A DNA stretch of 64,000 nucleotides from Brachyspira hyodysenteriae ATCC 27164 (GCF_001676785.2 NZ_CP015910.2:1-64000); one strand, 5' to 3'. Counted from the stretch's first letter, positions 1-9,847 are shown. The notes: generated by a model from the letters alone, not told the origin. Numbers and translations: made by a program.

Positions 1-1
1 T

Positions 2-91
2 TTTGCATATAAGAAGAAATTAAAAAAAACATATAAATATGATGTTGATAACTATGTTGATATTAACAGATATGAAATAATGAAAAGATAA
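2..91 (+). CDS. 3' end of a truncated upstream gene
   Basis: An open frame enters from the left edge and runs 29 codons to a TAA at 89-91. The residues are lysine- and tyrosine-rich (ending NRYEIMKR). Only the tail is visible, so no function can be given. A short chance frame cannot be excluded, but the codon use matches the neighbouring genes. Confidence 0.45.
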   Translation, partial: FAYKKKLKKTYKYDVDNYVDINRYEIMKR

Positions 92-354
92 TAAATTTTA
101 TAATGAAATTCAGAATTTTCATAAAATGAAAATTTGTTTGCAATGTTAATAGTTTTTTATTGTTTATTAACATCTTATCAACTAATATTATTTTAAATGA
201 TGTACTTTAAGAATTTATTTTATCATCATACTTAAAACTAAATACCATAAACAATTTATTTGTTCTTTTGAAATTTTTATAAACATATAATTATTGATTT
301 TTAGATGATTTTAATATAATATTTTCCGATATTTACAAACCTAAAGAAAATGAT
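92..354. other. A/T-rich intergenic region upstream of the EamA gene
   Basis: No gene is seen in this stretch. A TATAAT at 315-320 with TTGATT at 294-299 (15-bp spacing, shorter than ideal) could be the promoter of the transporter gene that starts at 355. Confidence 0.3.
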
Positions 355-1230
355 ATGATTAACGATTCAAATAATAATATAAAACTAGGTTCCTTATTTA
401 TAACGTTTTCAGCTCTTTCATTTAGTATAATGGAAATAGCAGTAAAAATTTCTGGTTCTAATATACCTGTGATGGAGCAGGTTTTTGTACGTAATTTAAT
501 AACATTATTTATAAGTGCCTTTGTTATGATTAGAGATAAAGAAAGGCTATTTCCAAATAAGAGCAATATTTTATCAATAGTATGCCGCTGTATATCAGGA
601 TATTTAGGTATTATATCCTATTTTTATGCTACTAATAACATGGTGCTTGCGGATGCTTCAGTGCTTCAAAAAACTTCTCCATTTTGGTCTAGTTTCTTTG
701 CTTTTCTTTTGATAAAAGAAAAGGTTATTAAGATGCAATGGTTTGGAATGATTATTGCTGCAATAGGATCTATATTTATAATAAAGCCTAGTATGAATTC
801 TAATGTTTTTCCTGCTATAGTAGCTCTTTCCGCTGCTATTTTTGCAGGCATTTCATATTCTATAATAGGTTCACTAAAAGGCAAAGAAAGCAACTCTTTG
901 ATAATATTTTATTTTTCTTTATTTTCATGTTTATTTTCTTTGTTCTTTGTAAAAAGCTTTGTAATACCAAATTTATTTGAATTATTTCTTCTTTTGCTCA
1001 TAGGAATATTTGCAGGATTCGGACAATTCTTTTTAACTATAGCATATAAAAAAGCTCCTGTTTCTGCTGTAAGTATATATAATTATACAGGTGTTATATT
1101 TTCATATATTTTTAGTGTATTTTTATTTAAAGAAAGGGTAGATATTTATTCTATAATTGGAATGCTGCTTACAATATTTGCCGCTCTATTGGTTTATTTT
1201 TATAAAAATAAGATTTATATTAAAAATTAA
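355..1230 (+). CDS. EamA/DMT-family membrane transporter
   Basis: This is a 291-residue, almost entirely hydrophobic protein with about ten membrane segments arranged as two repeats of five, the size and layout of the drug/metabolite transporter superfamily (EamA/RhaT type). The second half repeats the pattern of the first, and the protein ends in a short Lys-rich tail (YKNKIYIKN). It should sit in the inner membrane and move a small metabolite; the substrate cannot be read from sequence. No close operon partner is seen: the next gene starts about 70 bp later behind its own ribosome-binding site. Family call is firm, substrate unknown. Confidence 0.85.
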   Translation: MINDSNNNIKLGSLFITFSALSFSIMEIAVKISGSNIPVMEQVFVRNLITLFISAFVMIRDKERLFPNKSNILSIVCRCISGYLGIISYFYATNNMVLADASVLQKTSPFWSSFFAFLLIKEKVIKMQWFGMIIAAIGSIFIIKPSMNSNVFPAIVALSAAIFAGISYSIIGSLKGKESNSLIIFYFSLFSCLFSLFFVKSFVIPNLFELFLLLLIGIFAGFGQFFLTIAYKKAPVSAVSIYNYTGVIFSYIFSVFLFKERVDIYSIIGMLLTIFAALLVYFYKNKIYIKN

Positions 1231-1298
1231 TTTATCACTATATTTTTCTTTTATATTATTATATAATAGATATATAAAATATTTTATTGGAAATAAAA

Positions 1299-2180
1299 AT
1301 GGATAATAATATTTCTAAAAACACTATGAAGCTTTTATTAGAGATGCAGCAAAATGAAGTAACAGAACATGCTGTTTATTTAAATCTTGTAAAATTTGTG
1401 AAAAAAGAAGACGATAGAAAAATATTAGAGAATATTGCAAAAGAAGAATATGCTCATTCAAAAATATTAGAGAAATATACAAATAAAAAATTGAGACCTC
1501 AGAAATTAAAAGTATTAAAATATTTTATATTAAGTTTTATATTAGGATATACATTTGTAATAAAGATAATGGAGGGAGGGGAGAAGAACGCTGAGAATAT
1601 ATATTCAAGAATAGTATCTGAAGTCCCTGATGCCAAAAAGATAGCTTTTGATGAAGATGAGCATGAAAATAAGCTTATATCAATATTAGATGAAGACAGA
1701 CTAAAATATGCAGGTTCTATGGTTTTGGGTTTAAGCGATGCTTTAGTTGAGATAAGCGGTACATTGGCTGGTTTGAGCTTTGCTTTGCAGAATAATAAAT
1801 TAGTTGCATTATCTGGAATCATAACAGGTATATCTGCTACATTGTCAATGGCTTCTTCTGAATATTTATCTGCTAAAGCTGAAGGAGATAAAAATGCATT
1901 TAAATCATGTTCATATACAGGAATAATGTATTTAATAACAGTAACACTTTTGATATTGCCTTATCTTATTTTTCCAAGCAATCATTATTTATATGCTTTG
2001 ATAACTATGCTTTGTATAGTTGTACTTATAATATTTTTCTTCACTTATTATATATCTGTGGCTAAAAGTCTTCCTTTCAAAAAGAGATTCTTTGAGATGG
2101 CAGGAATTAGTTTGACTGTTGCCGGAATTAGTTTTTTAATAGGTCTTTTAGTGAAGCAGTTTTTGGGTATAGATATTTAA
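1299..2180 (+). CDS. Ferritin-like/VIT1 fusion iron (Mn) transporter, Er-VIT1/MbfA-like
   Basis: The N-terminal ~90 residues are an all-helical rubrerythrin/ferritin-like domain with Glu and His ligands in the right spacing (EMQQNEVTEH and EEYAH). The C-terminal ~150 residues are a VIT1/CCC1-type domain with about five membrane segments, including the conserved GLSDALVEISGTLAG and MASSEYLSAKAEG stretches. Proteins with this order (MbfA, erythrin-VIT1 family) export iron or manganese from the cytoplasm, using the ferritin-like domain to sense or collect metal. A TTG at 1287 would add four residues, but ATG 1299 follows a TTGGAAA ribosome-binding site and is preferred. The gene probably helps control iron overload; the direction of transport is inferred from family members. 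Confidence 0.85.
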   Translation: MDNNISKNTMKLLLEMQQNEVTEHAVYLNLVKFVKKEDDRKILENIAKEEYAHSKILEKYTNKKLRPQKLKVLKYFILSFILGYTFVIKIMEGGEKNAENIYSRIVSEVPDAKKIAFDEDEHENKLISILDEDRLKYAGSMVLGLSDALVEISGTLAGLSFALQNNKLVALSGIITGISATLSMASSEYLSAKAEGDKNAFKSCSYTGIMYLITVTLLILPYLIFPSNHYLYALITMLCIVVLIIFFFTYYISVAKSLPFKKRFFEMAGISLTVAGISFLIGLLVKQFLGIDI

Positions 2181-2186
2181 AAATTA

Positions 2187-2606
2187 TCAGCTTACTATAT
2201 TTTCAAGTTCATTTATTATATTGGATATTATTTCATTATATTCTTTGAACCATCCGCTATTTGTAAGTGTATCCCAAGTGCTGAATTTTAAATCTTTTGT
2301 GTTTCCTGTAGTATTATCTAAAAGTTTTGTATTAGAAAAGTTTACAATGAATTTATCATATTCCAAATGGAAGTTTATATCAAAGCATAATGAATTATTA
2401 TCAGTTATATTATTAGATACAAAGAATAAATATACTAGTCCATTATCATAGCTGCTGAATTTATTATTTCCTGCTTCATTTTTTACCCATTTAAGGATTT
2501 CTTTTCTTAAATCATTACCTTTTAATTTTGTAGATACAAATATTTTCTGTTCGGCTACAGCTATTGCATAGATATTAAATAAAAATATTAATATTATTTT
2601 TTTCAT
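2187..2606 (-). CDS. Small exported protein of unknown function
   Basis: This 139-residue protein has a Sec-type signal peptide (MKKIILIFLFNIYAIAVAEQ) and then a mixed alpha/beta domain. The layout, with an early helix (LRKEILKWV) and alternating strands ending in a long amphipathic helix, recalls the DUF4468/TBP-fold exported proteins, but the similarity is weak. It lies 13 bp after the preceding minus-strand gene (2620-3150), so the two are probably cotranscribed, both acting outside the cytoplasm. The gene converges tightly on the iron transporter, 6 bp apart. Confidence 0.6.
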   Translation of the reverse strand: MKKIILIFLFNIYAIAVAEQKIFVSTKLKGNDLRKEILKWVKNEAGNNKFSSYDNGLVYLFFVSNNITDNNSLCFDINFHLEYDKFIVNFSNTKLLDNTTGNTKDLKFSTWDTLTNSGWFKEYNEIISNIINELENIVS

Positions 2607-2619
2607 TTAAAGTTTTATA

Positions 2620-3150
2620 TTATAACTCTCTTATTGTAGATAAAATATTATTAATTTGTTTTGATTGTCTTTTATAATCATTTTTTATCAAGGCAACCAT
2701 AACTTGATGATAGTAATTTTCTGTTTCTAATGTATATAAAAGATAATGAACTAAAGTATTTTCATAATATGAATCAAATTCTGTTACATACATTTCTTTA
2801 TTATTAACTTTTATTTTATTGGAAGATATGATATTTTCTCCATTTATGCCATTTAAAATACTTGTATTATATTTTTCCAAGCTGATATTATTTAAGTTCT
2901 CTTTAGATTTAGAGAACATTATAAAACATACGCCCTTTTTATTATTTATAGCTTCTAAATTAGAATTTTCATTAAGTTCATTTTTTACTTTAGATAATTT
3001 CCATTCATTATTGAATATTAGAGCAAATTTCCCATCATAACTTTTGATGTAAAATTCACCTTTTGAGTTTCTTCTTTTTAATACTATTAAAGCTGCTGAT
3101 ATTGTGATGATTGTACTGCTTAAAATGATTAGAGGAAGTTTTTTGCCCAT
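2620..3150 (-). CDS. Membrane-anchored exported protein of unknown function
   Basis: One N-terminal membrane anchor (about residues 4-22) is followed by a ~150-residue extracytoplasmic domain containing NKEMYVTEFDSYYENT and a helical C-terminus. The pattern of small strands followed by helices resembles PsbP/DUF1795-like domains, but I do not recognise a specific family. A GTG at 3159 lies inside the AGGGGTG ribosome-binding site, so ATG 3150, eight bases downstream, is taken as the start. It is the first gene of a two-gene unit with the exported protein at 2187-2606. Confidence 0.6.
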   Translation of the reverse strand: MGKKLPLIILSSTIITISAALIVLKRRNSKGEFYIKSYDGKFALIFNNEWKLSKVKNELNENSNLEAINNKKGVCFIMFSKSKENLNNISLEKYNTSILNGINGENIISSNKIKVNNKEMYVTEFDSYYENTLVHYLLYTLETENYYHQVMVALIKNDYKRQSKQINNILSTIREL

Positions 3151-3260
3151 AGTAATCACCCCTATATTTTATTACTAATAATAGGCTATAATATTTTAGT
3201 TAAAAAATCAAGGAAATGTATAAAATTATTTTCTTTTATTTATTAAAAAATATTATAATT

Positions 3261-3692
3261 AACGCACGGTTGGTAGATTATAATATTTAATTTTTATTTT
3301 AATTATAAATAGATTAGTAATTATATTATAGTTAATCGTGCGTTGTGTGAATTATAAATTTAAATAAATCTTGGGTGGGTGTTGTGATAACAGAAAAAGT
3401 TTTAAAATAAAAATAGCATAAAAATATCTTAAAAAATTTTAAAAGCATAAAGGGTGGGGTAGTGAGAATGAAGTTTTAAAACTTAATTACATTTGCCCGC
3501 CCTTTATATTTATAGTTTTATTATTAATGTTAGCTTTAATTTTTCTTAATAATCAAATTAGAATTTATTAGCTGCCCGCCCAGGAATTTTTTATATTTAA
3601 AGCAAATACACCGCACGCAAAATAAAATTTAGAATATATATTTATTTAGAATTCCAATTTAAACTATAAATAATAGTTTTACTAACCGTGCG
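3261..3692. repeat. Composite palindromic repeat, family A (complete copy)
   Basis: Ordered modules are visible: a GCACG hairpin pair (AACGCACGGT ... ATCGTGCGTT), a G-box (CTTGGGTGGGTG), a second G-box and its inverse (AAAGGGTGGGG ... GCCCGCCCTTT, around a TTTTAAAACTTAATTACAT core), an inverted G-box (GCCCGCCCAGG), and a second GCACG pair (CACCGCACGC ... ACCGTGCG). The whole is a ~430-bp imperfect palindrome filling the gap downstream of argS. Related copies recur through the window. Confidence 0.85.
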
Positions 3693-3707
3693 AATTTTTA
3701 ATAAAAA

Positions 3708-5297
3708 TTATTCTTCAGACCACATTCTCTCTACTTTGGATATTCCTATTATGTCGAAGCATAGCCCAAGTATTTTTTTAACTGCTTTAATAAGAGTAAG
3801 TCTTTCCTGTCTTATTTCCGCATTTTCTTCTAGTACAATATTATCATAATAGAATCTATGCAAAGCACTGGCTATTTCATAAGTATAATTAATAAGAGTA
3901 TAAACTTCTAAAGATTTAGCAGCCTCATATATTTCATCAGGGAATCTCAATATTATTTTAGCAAGTTTTAAAGAACTTTCATTAGCAATTTTTGAAATAT
4001 CAAGTGATTTATTATCATCATAAGACATGTTTTTTTCTTCTAATTTGAAGAATATATTACAAATCCTTGCATATGCATATTGCACATAATAAACAGGATT
4101 GTCATTATCTTTTTTCTTAGCAAGCTCCAAGTCAAAATCTAAAGAACTAGAATATGAACGCATAAGTAGGAAATATCTAGTAGGATCAACTCCTATCTCA
4201 TCAATAACATCTTCAAGACTAATCATATCGCCTGTTCTTTTACTCATTCTCACAAGTTCATTTCCTCTATATAGACGAACTAATTGCCCTAATATAACTT
4301 TTAAAGAAGCAGTATCTTTACTAACAGCCCTAACAGCAGCAGTAATTCTAGGTACATAACCATGATGGTCAGCACCTAATATATCTATTAAATAATGATA
4401 TCCCCTGTCGATTTTATTTTTATGATATGTGATGTCCGGAGCGAAGTATGTATATGTTCCATTGCTTTTTTTAACAACTCTGTCTTTATCATCTCCGTAT
4501 TTAGTGCTTTTAAACCAAACAGCATTATCCTCTTCAAATAAAAGTCCTTCCTTATCAAGAAAGTCCATAGTTTTTTCTAATTCTCCGCCCTCACGTATTT
4601 TTAATTCGGAGGCATAATTGTCCATATGAGTGCCGAATCTTTCTAATAGTTTTTTCTGACTTTCTAATATTATATCTTTAGGAACTCCGTCTTGTTTAGC
4701 GACATCTTTTATATATTCACCATGATAACCGTCTTCAGGTATCTCTCTTCCTTCTTGAACAGCCTTAACGCTTTCATTTAATTTAGTTATCTGTTCTCCT
4801 GCATCATTAACATAGAACTCTTGATAAACTTCATGGCCAGCATATTTAAGTATATTGGACAATGCACTTCCAATAGCAGCCCATCTTCCATGTCCTATAT
4901 GAAGAGGTCCTGTTGGGTTTGCACTAACATATTCTACTAATATTTTCTTTTTATCTTCAACTGTGTTTTTTCCATAATCATCATTGTTGATAAGGTCATT
5001 TATACATTCATTTATATAATTATATGATAATGTTAAATTGATGAATCCAGGTTTTGCAACTTCCACTTTTTCAAAATATTTTTTATCTATTTTCTCTGTT
5101 ATAGAGTTTGCTATTTCTAAAGGATTTTTCTTTAAAACTTTAGCAAGTCTCATGGCTACGGGGCAAGCATAATCACCAAATTTATCATCTACTGCATATC
5201 CGATTTCTATATAAGATTCTATGTCTTTAACATCAGTATCTTTTAAATATTCTTTTAATGCTTCTTTTAAGATATTTGAGATAATTTTTTTAAGCAT
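3708..5297 (-). CDS. argS: Arginyl-tRNA synthetase
   Basis: This class I aminoacyl-tRNA synthetase charges tRNA-Arg in the cytoplasm. Features in order: an N-terminal additional domain (residues ~1-85), the HIGH signature at 133-136 within [14 protein letters not shown], the Arg-specific NDAGEQ motif, the KMSKS equivalent RMSKRTGD, and an all-helical anticodon-binding DALR domain at the C-terminus ending ISKVERMW. Length (529) is slightly below the usual 550-580 but all signatures are intact. The start follows a GGAGAG site 3 bp upstream. The gene is isolated, flanked on both sides by family A repeats. Confidence 0.97.
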   Translation of the reverse strand: MLKKIISNILKEALKEYLKDTDVKDIESYIEIGYAVDDKFGDYACPVAMRLAKVLKKNPLEIANSITEKIDKKYFEKVEVAKPGFINLTLSYNYINECINDLINNDDYGKNTVEDKKKILVEYVSANPTGPLHIGHGRWAAIGSALSNILKYAGHEVYQEFYVNDAGEQITKLNESVKAVQEGREIPEDGYHGEYIKDVAKQDGVPKDIILESQKKLLERFGTHMDNYASELKIREGGELEKTMDFLDKEGLLFEEDNAVWFKSTKYGDDKDRVVKKSNGTYTYFAPDITYHKNKIDRGYHYLIDILGADHHGYVPRITAAVRAVSKDTASLKVILGQLVRLYRGNELVRMSKRTGDMISLEDVIDEIGVDPTRYFLLMRSYSSSLDFDLELAKKKDNDNPVYYVQYAYARICNIFFKLEEKNMSYDDNKSLDISKIANESSLKLAKIILRFPDEIYEAAKSLEVYTLINYTYEIASALHRFYYDNIVLEENAEIRQERLTLIKAVKKILGLCFDIIGISKVERMWSEE

Positions 5298-5384
5298 ATG
5301 CTCTCCATAAAAAGTAAAAATATTTTTTAGTATATAGAGTATATCAAAGATTAGAACTTCTGCAAGTATAATTTTTATATTTAA

Positions 5385-5696
5385 TGAACGCTTGGGCAGG
5401 CATGCTTTTATGAGTAAGTATTAAGTTAAAAAAAATTATAATTTAAGATTTAAATAGAAAATATAAAAGGGCGGGGAATGTAAATAAAGTTTTAAAATTT
5501 AATTACACTTTCCCACCCATTATACTTTTTAATATATTTTGGAATTTTTATATTTTATTTCTTTGTTGTTTAATTAGAGTTTTAATGCCCACCCAAGCTT
5601 TTTTTATTAATTTAGCGCACGTATGATGATGCTAAAAATATATGATAATAGTATATTATAATTTAAGTTATATGTAGAATCTATTTACCGTGCGTT
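5385..5696. repeat. Composite palindromic repeat, family A
   Basis: Modules seen: CTTGGGCAGG, the G-box AAAAGGGCGGGGAATG followed by the TTTTAAAATTTAATTACA core and TCCCACCC, then GCCCACCCAAGC, then a GCACG pair (AGCGCACG ... ACCGTGCGTT). The first GCACG module of the complete copy is missing. It lies upstream of argS; nothing else is seen in the 5298-5858 gap. Confidence 0.8.
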
Positions 5697-5858
5697 GTAT
5701 TAATTTGGAATTGGTTTAGACTATATAAAATAATAGTATTTATTGTTTAATAACTCTACTTTATATTATTAATATAACTCTATTTTTTATTTAATAAATT
5801 CTATAAATTTACGATACTTTAATATAAGAATTTATATACTTTGAAGATGTAATTAATT

Positions 5859-6881
5859 ATGAATGAGAATATTTTAGTAGTAGAGCATAGAGCAGACCTT
5901 TTGGACAGGTTTGTTGATCTATTAAGAGAAAGACATTATAACCCTATAGCAACTAAATCCAGAGCTCAGGCAGTTAATATTTCCAATGAAAGTACATTAG
6001 ATTTGATACTATTGGATGCAGATATTGGGGACTCGCAGGGTTTGCAGCTTCTTGATACTTTTAAAAACCAGGAATCTACTAAAGGAACTCCTGTAATTCT
6101 TTTAAGTACACCCTATAGAAAAATGGAATTTATAGAGGAAGCTATAAATTTAGGGATTGACGGACTTATATTTATACCATTTGATGAGATGGAACTCGTT
6201 GTAAGAGTTAATAGCTGTTTAAAGTATAGAAAATTATATGTAGAGCATCAAAAACTAATTAAACAGGCTGATTATCTACAGAATTCTTTAACTGACATGA
6301 CAGAAGTTTCCAATAGAAATTATCAATCATATAAGGATGCTCAGAAAAAATATGATGATATATTGAATGTAGATTTAGAAACAGGTCTTTGGAATAAAAA
6401 AGAGTTTTATGAGCAGTTTACAAGGCTTCTTTATGAAACAGTAAGGCATGAAGAAACTATAGTACTTGCATGCTTTTCTATAGACGGACTTGATAGTATC
6501 ATAAGCGAATACGGTATAATTGCAGCCGAAGAAATAATGCTTAAATTTACTGAAGTTCTTAGAAAGACAACAAGAAGAGAAGATATTTTAGCAAGATTTG
6601 ATAATAATGAGTTTATGGTTGCATTCAATAGAATGAATATAAAATTATATGATAAGAAGCTTGAAGAGATAAGAAGTTTTGTTGATAAAAATGAATTAGA
6701 ATATAACGGAATTATAATTAAGTATACAATATCAGCTGGAATATCATATACAGCATATAAAAAGAATTATCATATAGAAGGTATGGAAAAAGAAATAGCC
6801 CCTGTATTGCTTGCTCTTCATAATGCTAAAAGACGCGGATTTGCAAGTTTATTTGTACATCCTACTTTGATAAAGAAATAA
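5859..6881 (+). CDS. Response-regulator receiver protein with degenerate GGDEF domain
   Basis: Residues ~1-130 form a CheY-like receiver (ILVVEHRADLLDRF, phospho-acceptor Asp in DLILLDAD, conserved Lys replaced in the IFIPFDE loop). A coiled linker (~130-170) leads to a GGDEF-fold domain starting DLETGLWNKKEFYEQF. The signature loop reads FDNNEFMV where active cyclases have GG(D/E)EF, so cyclic-di-GMP synthesis is unlikely. The protein more probably works as a nucleotide-binding or scaffold regulator. The next gene starts 16 bp later and is likely cotranscribed. Confidence 0.85.
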   Translation: MNENILVVEHRADLLDRFVDLLRERHYNPIATKSRAQAVNISNESTLDLILLDADIGDSQGLQLLDTFKNQESTKGTPVILLSTPYRKMEFIEEAINLGIDGLIFIPFDEMELVVRVNSCLKYRKLYVEHQKLIKQADYLQNSLTDMTEVSNRNYQSYKDAQKKYDDILNVDLETGLWNKKEFYEQFTRLLYETVRHEETIVLACFSIDGLDSIISEYGIIAAEEIMLKFTEVLRKTTRREDILARFDNNEFMVAFNRMNIKLYDKKLEEIRSFVDKNELEYNGIIIKYTISAGISYTAYKKNYHIEGMEKEIAPVLLALHNAKRRGFASLFVHPTLIKK

Positions 6882-6897
6882 TATTTAAAGGCATTAT

Positions 6898-7494
6898 ATG
6901 ATAATCAATCTCGATAAAAATAATTCTGAAAGTATAGAGTATGCAGCTAATGAAGTTATAAAAGTTATTAATGATGGCGGAATAGTAGTTTCTCCAACAG
7001 ATACGGTTTATGGAATGCTTGCCGATGCTTTTAATACTGATGCTGTAAATAGAATATATACTATAAAAGATAGAGAGAAGAATAAGCCTCTTTTAATATT
7101 ATCAAAAGATTTAGAAAGCGTAAAAAAATTCTCCGATAAAGAAGTTCCTGATATAATAAAAAATAATATACCGGGAGAATTAACTTTCATTGTTCCTCTT
7201 TTAGAAGAGTTAAAAAATAAGTTCTCATATTTAAAAGATAAGGTAGCCTTAAGAATACCGAATGATAAATATATGCAGATTATATTAAAAGGCACTAATC
7301 CTTTGGTAGCTCCTTCGGCCAATCCAAGCGGTTATGGTGTTATACTTGACGGCAATGAATTAGCAGAGCTTTACAAAGACAAAGCTGATTTAATAGTTAA
7401 TGCCGGAGTTTTAGAAAATAAAATGCCTTCTACACTTTATGACTGCTTAGCAAATAAAGTACTTCGTCAGGGCTCTGTTCATTTGGATATATGA
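6898..7494 (+). CDS. Sua5/YciO/YrdC-family threonylcarbamoyl-AMP synthase
   Basis: A 198-residue YrdC-domain protein. The family makes L-threonylcarbamoyladenylate from threonine, bicarbonate and ATP for the universal t6A37 tRNA modification. Visible motifs are SPTDTVYG (residues 32-39), IYTIKDREKNKPLLIL with the KxRxxxKPL-type substrate loop, ALRIPND, and the SAN motif in VAPSANPSG. The extra Sua5 C-terminal domain is absent, so it is the short TsaC type. ATG follows AAAGG. It is transcribed with the receiver gene upstream, an association with no obvious functional logic. Confidence 0.9.
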   Translation: MIINLDKNNSESIEYAANEVIKVINDGGIVVSPTDTVYGMLADAFNTDAVNRIYTIKDREKNKPLLILSKDLESVKKFSDKEVPDIIKNNIPGELTFIVPLLEELKNKFSYLKDKVALRIPNDKYMQIILKGTNPLVAPSANPSGYGVILDGNELAELYKDKADLIVNAGVLENKMPSTLYDCLANKVLRQGSVHLDI

Positions 7495-7649
7495 TGCAAT
7501 ATATAAATTAAGTCTAGCATTTTTTAATTATCAATTTTCCTATAAACCTCATCAATATTTTGAAATTGTTATATTAACATTATATTTAAATTTTTAATTC
7601 ATCTAAGTATTTAAAAACATATGGAAAATTTGAATATTTTTTATGCTTT

Positions 7650-7880
7650 TTGTTTGTGGTGGCTTTGCCCCCACACCCCTAGTTCTTTTATTGATATAAA
7701 AGAACCAAAAGAACTGCATTTTAAGCTAAAAATAGGCATTATAAAATATTTGCACTTTCGCGAAGCGTGCCTGCGGCAGCAACTTTGACGAAGTCTGCAG
7801 AGCATGTGCAGCAGGAAAAGTTGATAAATGAATTAAAAAATTTAAAATAAGTTAGGGGAGGGTGGGTGGGCAGAGTAGAT
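7650..7880. repeat. Family B hairpin-rich repeat followed by a G-rich family A remnant
   Basis: This copy contains GGCTTTGCCCCCACACCCC, the hairpin GTTCTTTTAT-TGAT-ATAAAAGAAC, CAAAAGAACTGCATTTT, TTCGCGAAGCGTGCCTGCGGCA and ACTTTGACGAAGTC, in the same order and orientation as 20483-20720. It then runs into AGGGGAGGGTGGGTGGG, a family A G-box remnant. No gene is seen between 7495 and 7947. Confidence 0.75.
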
Positions 7881-7890
7881 TTAAAAAAAT

Positions 7891-7930
7891 AAAAAGGCTT
7901 ACTATTTCTAAATAAACAGCAAGCCTAATA
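7891..7930 (-). terminator. Rho-independent terminator of the HEAT-repeat gene
   Basis: Arms AGGCTT (7895-7900) and AAGCCT (7921-7926) form a hairpin. On the minus strand it is followed by a T-rich tract, just after the stop codon at 7948. Confidence 0.6.
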
Positions 7931-7947
7931 AAAATATATATAACTTT

Positions 7948-9110
7948 TTAATTAGCAGTGTTAGCTGAATCGTTTTTTATACCTGTTAGAGATTCTTCTA
8001 TAGTTGTAGCTGAAGATGATCCGTCTTCTCCTATAACAGATTTAGCAAGATTTTTTATTTTATCGCTGGCTGATGAATCTGCTAAAGTTTTTATAGCATC
8101 GTACATATTTCCTGTAGGTGCAGATTCTTTGTATAAATTAAGTATCTCTACAGTGATAGCCTCTGAATTATCGTTTTTAAGTCTGTAAAGAAGAAGTTCT
8201 TCTATTTCAGGCTCGGATTTGTAATTGGATAAAGCCTTAATGGCATAAATACGTACAGAATCACTGTCATTTTTAGCAGCCTCTATTACATCCTTTTTTA
8301 CATCTCCATAAGCGCTGTATTCAGGTAGTACATATATAACTCTTGCGGTATAATCTCAGGTAAATCTTCAGCAAGAAGTTTTTGAAGTATCTCATAATTT
8401 TCAGCACTAGGATAAGCACCCAATGCCACAACCCCCATATATCTAACTAAAGCAGGTTCTCCGGCATTTTGAGCGGCATTCTGACAAATCTTCTCACCTT
8501 TAGTATTTTTAGTTTCGCTGAAATATCTTAATATCTCAACTTTAGTACTTGATCCAACAGTATTATTTGTATATATCTCTAATAAATAATCAGCAGCCAT
8601 CTCTGATTTTATAGCTCCCAAGGCATTTACCATACTGTCTAATACAAGCCCTGTAGCATTTGTGATTTCTGACATTATAGGAACTTCATATTGAATATCC
8701 GGATAAATAGAGCATAAATAATAAGCATCTTTTCTTACGCTGTCATTTTCATCTTTGATAGCATATTCTATTATAGCTTTTGCATTATCATTTTTGTTCT
8801 GTTTAAAGAAATTTATGATCTCGCTTTTTACTCTGTTATTCTTTTCTTCAGGGTAATGATTTGCAAGCATTGCAATATCGGCTTCATTTTTTGTTCTTTT
8901 TATTTTAGCAATAGTAGCTATTTTCTGAGTAGGAGTTCCATATTTAAAAGCTTTTTCATATTCAGCATTAAGCATTCCTGATGTTTCAGCAGCTGAAGTA
9001 TTTGTTGAAATTGTAGGAGCTGTAGGAGCTTCATTAGTAGGACTTTCTGAAAAAGCTGTAAAATTTATTAGTATAGTGAATAATAAAGTGCAAATAGTAA
9101 TATTTCTCAT
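7948..9110 (-). pseudogene. Exported HEAT-repeat protein, interrupted by a frameshift
   Basis: The first frame starts at 9110 with a signal peptide (MRNITICTLLFTILINFTAF) and gives 270 residues of HEAT/PBS-lyase-like helical repeats before stopping at 8298. The same repeat pattern resumes in another minus-strand frame from about 8355 (ARVIYVLPEYSAYGD, then VRIYAIKALSNYKSEPEIEE) and reads cleanly to a TAA at 7948-7950. Restoring one missing base (or removing two) near 8350-8362, in the stretch coding for DLPEI, rejoins them into a protein of about 385 residues. The decay must be recent, or the shift is a sequencing error or programmed slippage, because the downstream frame has no other stops. 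The terminator at 7891-7930 fits the longer gene. Confidence 0.8.
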
Positions 9111-9139
9111 AAAATAAAAATTTCCTTAAAGTTTATAAT

Positions 9140-9176
9140 AAAAAACCTCCTTTACAGTATTAATGATAAAGGAGGC
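9140..9176 (-). terminator. Rho-independent terminator after the OmpA-like gene pair
   Basis: Perfect arms CCTCCTTTA (9146-9154) and TAAAGGAGG (9167-9175); on the minus strand followed by TTTTTTATT. It closes the unit 10479-9206. Confidence 0.8.
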
Positions 9177-9205
9177 TTGTTTTTAGTGTTTTTTATAGAA
9201 TATAA

Positions 9206-9847
9206 TCAGTTTCCCTGATATGTACTTTCATTTCTTACATCCAAATTGGAAATATAAGTATTATATTTTACTAAATCTTCATCATTTGCTATTATAACGA
9301 ACTCATATCTTCTAAGCTCATTTTGAGTAGGATATTCAGGAAGAGCTTCTCCAAGAGGACTTTCTATAACTCTTTCTGAAGGAATTCCTTTAGCTAGCAA
9401 GTATGCCTTACCGTTTTTAGCTCTTACAACAGAAAGGTTATAATTGTAAGGATAAGCTTTACCTCTGTTGCTTGTATGAGCTTCCAAAACTATATTCACA
9501 TTAGGATTTTTCTCTAAAAACTCTACAACTTGATTGAATGACATTTCTGCTGTTGCAGGCATATTAGTCTCTACAAATTTGAATATTACTTTTGGAGTAG
9601 TTTCTAGTATTCTTCCTCTTTCAGTATCTCTTATAGAAGTATCCATAGGTAGATAAAGCTCTTCAGAACCAGATGCCAATGTTTTAGTATCAGCTACTAC
9701 TTCTTCTGGTTTTGGTTCTTCTTCTGCTACTGCAGGGGCAGGATCATCTGCTATAACTACATCTTCCGGTGTTGTACTTGTAGGCGTACTTTTACATGCT
9801 GCTATGACAAAGATCAATAAACTAAAAATAAATAAAAGTTTTTTCAT
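9206..9847 (-). CDS. OmpA-like peptidoglycan-binding lipoprotein
   Basis: The 213-residue precursor has a lipoprotein signal peptide ending in the lipobox IAAC (Cys at about residue 18), a Pro/Glu/Ala-rich linker, and an OmpA C-terminal domain. The domain shows the family pattern NYNLSVVRA, then GIPSERV, GEALPEYPT and RRYEF, whose Asn/Arg residues bind the peptide of peptidoglycan. It should anchor the outer membrane to the cell wall. It is a paralogue of the gene 20 bp upstream (9868-10479), and the two form an operon ending at the terminator 9140-9176. Confidence 0.85.
   Translation of the reverse strand: MKKLLFIFSLLIFVIAACKSTPTSTTPEDVVIADDPAPAVAEEEPKPEEVVADTKTLASGSEELYLPMDTSIRDTERGRILETTPKVIFKFVETNMPATAEMSFNQVVEFLEKNPNVNIVLEAHTSNRGKAYPYNYNLSVVRAKNGKAYLLAKGIPSERVIESPLGEALPEYPTQNELRRYEFVIIANDEDLVKYNTYISNLDVRNESTYQGN

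Noticed and set aside
3261-5696. CRISPR array, considered because of recurring intergenic repeats
   Set aside because: Repeats are palindromic modules with irregular spacing and conserved spacers, and there are no cas genes.
7958-8188. Plus-strand open frame of 76 codons
   Set aside because: It lies opposite the second half of the frameshifted HEAT-repeat gene, whose minus-strand frame has clear repeat pattern and good codon use.
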